NCBI GenBank assembly: GCA_937915965.1
Contig: CALGHC010000674.1
Span: 1 to 6,184 of the forward strand
DNA length: 6,184 bases
From: an uncultured Myxococcales bacterium
GTDB taxonomy: Bacteria; Myxococcota_A; UBA9042
Direction of reading: 5' to 3'
Part shown: piece by piece, positions 3,807-6,184 of the stretch
Numbering within the stretch: position 1 is the first letter of the stretch
Layout: the number at the start of each line of letters is the position of its first letter
Position numbers and translations under genes: made by a program
The notes under the pieces: generated by a model
Database searches by the model: none
What the model was told of the DNA's origin: nothing
Seen by the model: only the letters and a program-made list of their open reading frames with translations

Positions 3807-6184
3807 CTAGCGCCAGCGACCGTCGCCATCGCGATCGATGAACACGGGGTTGGTGACGGCCCAGGACTCGCGGGCAAGACCGGGGCTCGACGAGCCGGTT
3901 CCGGGACGGTGAACCGCGTGAACCCATGTGTCCGTTTGACCTGCCGGCAATATCGCCTCGACGACCGCCTGCCGGCGACCGTCGACGACCGCGGTGTCGG
4001 CTACATGCTGGGCGACAAGAATGGTCCCCTCGGTCGCCAGCTCGACGGTTCCCAGCGCGATCCAGGCTGGCGCCTCAACGACCGCACGCACGACGACGGC
4101 CGCCTTGCCAGCCGCGAGCGTGTCGCCGATGTGGGCCGTCGCACCACCGGCTGCGATGACCTCTAGCGTCAGGAGAGGACCGGTCGTCGCGAAGGCCCGA
4201 CCGGCGCGAATCGCAGCCTCGACGTCGGCGCCAGCAAAGGCCCCTTGTCGGTCGCGAGGTCCGGTAGCGGCCGAACCCAACCAGACGTAGGTGCGGGCGT
4301 TGCCGACGAAGTTCTCCACGGTGTGGCTGTCGCTGGTGCCGGTCGCCGTCACCCGCAGGCCCCGCGCCAGCAACCCGCGCCAGTCCGCCATGACCTCATC
4401 GGTGTCGCCCAAACGCTTGCCGTTGAGCAGCTCCATGGCGTCGAACGAGACGAGCTCCGGATCTACCTCCGCAGCAACCAGACCAATGCCGTTGAAGTAG
4501 CTCTGGCTGCCGCGGGGATGATTGCACTGCACGACACGCTTGGTGCCGTCGCCGCGCAGCAGCGCGAGCAACTCAAGGGGCTCCTTGCCGTACCAGGCCG
4601 GCGAACCGTTGCCGCTTGCGTTCGCGTCGGCGACCAACGGCCAGACGCAGAAATGGCCCAGCTGCGCCGTGCTGACCTCGGCGCCGCTGCGCACGGTCAG
4701 CCGCTCGGTCAGACCGGCGGCGGCCAACCACGGCTGGTAGTCGGTGACAAAGTCGTGGTCGGTCGCAACCACGTAGTCGAGACCCTCTGCGACCGCGCCT
4801 TGAAGCCGACGGCCGTTGGGCACGAAAGAGTCGGCGCTGTGTTCGGCGTGGACGTGCAGATCGCAGGCGACCCAACCGACGCTATCGACGACCGGCTCAA
4901 GCGTCGCGGAAAGCGCGAGCTCCTGACCGGGCGCGAGGGCGACATGCGCGGCGTGCTCGCTGTACTCCGGGCCGTGGTGCAGCCACAGGTCCCACTGTCC
5001 TGCCGGCAGAACGAAAGTACCTGCGCCGGTCGTGGAGACAAACATACGCTGACCAAGAAGCGGCACGGCGGCTGGCCAGGCGGTCAGCCGGAAGGCGAGC
5101 GGTTCACCTTGCCCCCCCTCGACAGTCGCGGTCACGCGCGCGATCGCGGGCGCGTGCAGCTGTACAGACGCACGCTCCGAGTCCGCAAAGACCAGCGGCT
5201 CTATCGGGCCGCCTGCTGCTTCCACCAGCCCAGCGGCGTCACCGAGGCCCACACCAAGCCAGACGACCCGCGCCGCGGTGCAGGTGGCCGGCACCTCGCA
5301 GGAGAAGGCGCCGTCCGCGGCCGGGCGACAGCGCGTCAACGGCGCACCGTCGACGTCGTACACCTCGACCTCAACGCCCGGCCAGAAGTTGTCCACCTGC
5401 CCGTCGACTCGAACCTTGGCGACGGCAGCACCGGTGGCCGCAGCCATCGCGGCGGCGAGGTCATCTCTCGCGGCGCCACCGATAGCGAGGTGACGCACGA
5501 ACGTGCGGCCAATGGCCGGGATCGGGTCTGCGGGTTGAAGAAAGGCGACGATACCCTGCGCGTTGAGCACGCTGAGCATCGCCCCGAAACCCAGGGCGAC
5601 GGCAGGGGTGTCGTCCGCGCCGACGATCGGCGCGAAACCGACATGGCTGGCCTTCGCCGAGAGCGGAAGTTCGCCACCGCCGATCCCGGGCAGATAGAGA
5701 CCCAAGCTGCCGGCCCACAGGGTCACGTCGCCGATCAACGCGCTGAGCGCCTTGCCACCGGAGGGCGACACGGTCGTGCGCAGCTCAAGGACCGCCTCGT
5801 CTGGTCGCAGGGCATAGACGTGCTCGACCTGTGCGAGCGGCATATCGGGCTGAAAGTACGCGTGCAGCGTCGGAAACGGTACGAGCGCGCCCCGCACCAC
5901 GACGCGCGCCTCGCCGCCGTCGCTGTCTACCTCGAAGTCTACGGAATCGGGGAGGATCGTGTGGAAGTCTGCGCTGATCACCCACTCGCGCAGGGCGTCG
6001 CTGCCGACCTGCGCGCCGCTGGGGCCGATTCGCACGGCGTCGACGACGTGGCCTCCAGAGAGACCGGCGATGGCGTGCCCGTGGTGCCCGACGCGTACAA
6101 CGAAGCGGGCGACGTGATTCTCCAGGACGACGTCGCCGGTGCGGGCGGCGACCATCGGCCCGTGCGGCAGCTCTGCCGCGCAGC
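3807..6184 (-). CDS. PHP-domain metallohydrolase, CehA/McbA-like family, 5' end outside window
   Basis: This is a predicted metal-dependent hydrolase. The first in-frame ATG is at 6155 and would give 782 residues. I think it is internal: nine further in-frame codons continue to the right edge without a stop, there is no Shine-Dalgarno sequence or signal peptide, and GDVVLENHVARFVV looks like the inside of a domain. Numbered from that Met, residues 1-~330 are beta-rich. A short Ig-like module (~335-425) ends in HHGPEYS. The PHP domain follows with DLHVH (432-436), TDHD (465-468), Glu493, GHF (500-502), CNHPR (544-548), ELLNGK (575-580) and TSDSH (607-611). These match the PHP metal ligands His434, His436, His467, Glu493, His546, Asp609 and His611, so the site looks intact. 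The C-terminus ends in an Asp-rich DRDGDG. CehA and McbA are carbaryl hydrolases, but most relatives have no known substrate. A 451-bp gap separates it from the peptidase operon. Confidence 0.88.
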   Translation of the reverse strand, partial: CAAELPHGPMVAARTGDVVLENHVARFVVRVGHHGHAIAGLSGGHVVDAVRIGPSGAQVGSDALREWVISADFHTILPDSVDFEVDSDGGEARVVVRGALVPFPTLHAYFQPDMPLAQVEHVYALRPDEAVLELRTTVSPSGGKALSALIGDVTLWAGSLGLYLPGIGGGELPLSAKASHVGFAPIVGADDTPAVALGFGAMLSVLNAQGIVAFLQPADPIPAIGRTFVRHLAIGGAARDDLAAAMAAATGAAVAKVRVDGQVDNFWPGVEVEVYDVDGAPLTRCRPAADGAFSCEVPATCTAARVVWLGVGLGDAAGLVEAAGGPIEPLVFADSERASVQLHAPAIARVTATVEGGQGEPLAFRLTAWPAAVPLLGQRMFVSTTGAGTFVLPAGQWDLWLHHGPEYSEHAAHVALAPGQELALSATLEPVVDSVGWVACDLHVHAEHSADSFVPNGRRLQGAVAEGLDYVVATDHDFVTDYQPWLAAAGLTERLTVRSGAEVSTAQLGHFCVWPLVADANASGNGSPAWYGKEPLELLALLRGDGTKRVVQCNHPRGSQSYFNGIGLVAAEVDPELVSFDAMELLNGKRLGDTDEVMADWRGLLARGLRVTATGTSDSHTVENFVGNARTYVWLGSAATGPRDRQGAFAGADVEAAIRAGRAFATTGPLLTLEVIAAGGATAHIGDTLAAGKAAVVVRAVVEAPAWIALGTVELATEGTILVAQHVADTAVVDGRRQAVVEAILPAGQTDTWVHAVHRPGTGSSSPGLARESWAVTNPVFIDRDGDGRWR

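Overview
The window is GC-rich, and every gene I can support lies on the minus strand, so the biology reads from right to left. Secreted proteins dominate. Two of the four are lipoproteins whose acylated cysteine is followed by a long linker rich in Asp, Glu, Ala and Gly. That style, together with the GC-rich codon use and a CehA/McbA-type PHP protein with beta-rich N-terminal modules, is what I associate with Myxococcota, Bradymonadota and related former Deltaproteobacteria. This is inference from style; no marker gene is present.

Layout in transcription order. (1) 6184-3807: the 3' part of a PHP-domain metallohydrolase of the CehA/McbA family. Its reading frame stays open to the right edge, so its true start is outside the window. 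(2) 3806-3356: about 450 bp with no convincing gene, holding a weak candidate promoter, a strongly pyrimidine-rich leader (minus strand) and a short GC hairpin just before the next start. (3) 3355-2246: a 369-residue lipoprotein with a lipobox, a ~190-residue acidic linker that includes a perfect 15-bp tandem repeat, and a C-terminal cohesin-like domain. (4) 2249-213: a 678-residue secreted M1-family zinc peptidase with a C-terminal dockerin-like domain. Its start overlaps the previous stop as ATGA. (5) 213-1: the first 71 codons of another acidic-linker lipoprotein, whose start overlaps the peptidase stop as TGATG and which has a good Shine-Dalgarno sequence. It runs off the left edge.

Genes 3-5 look like one translationally coupled operon. 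The main observation is that a lipid-anchored cohesin-like protein and a dockerin-tailed peptidase are encoded back to back. This suggests a small, non-cellulosomal cohesin-dockerin system that docks a metallopeptidase onto a membrane lipoprotein. The peptidase keeps its zinc site and catalytic Tyr but appears to lack the GxMEN exopeptidase motif, so its specificity may differ from that of classical M1 aminopeptidases. Domain calls were made by eye; no database search was run.
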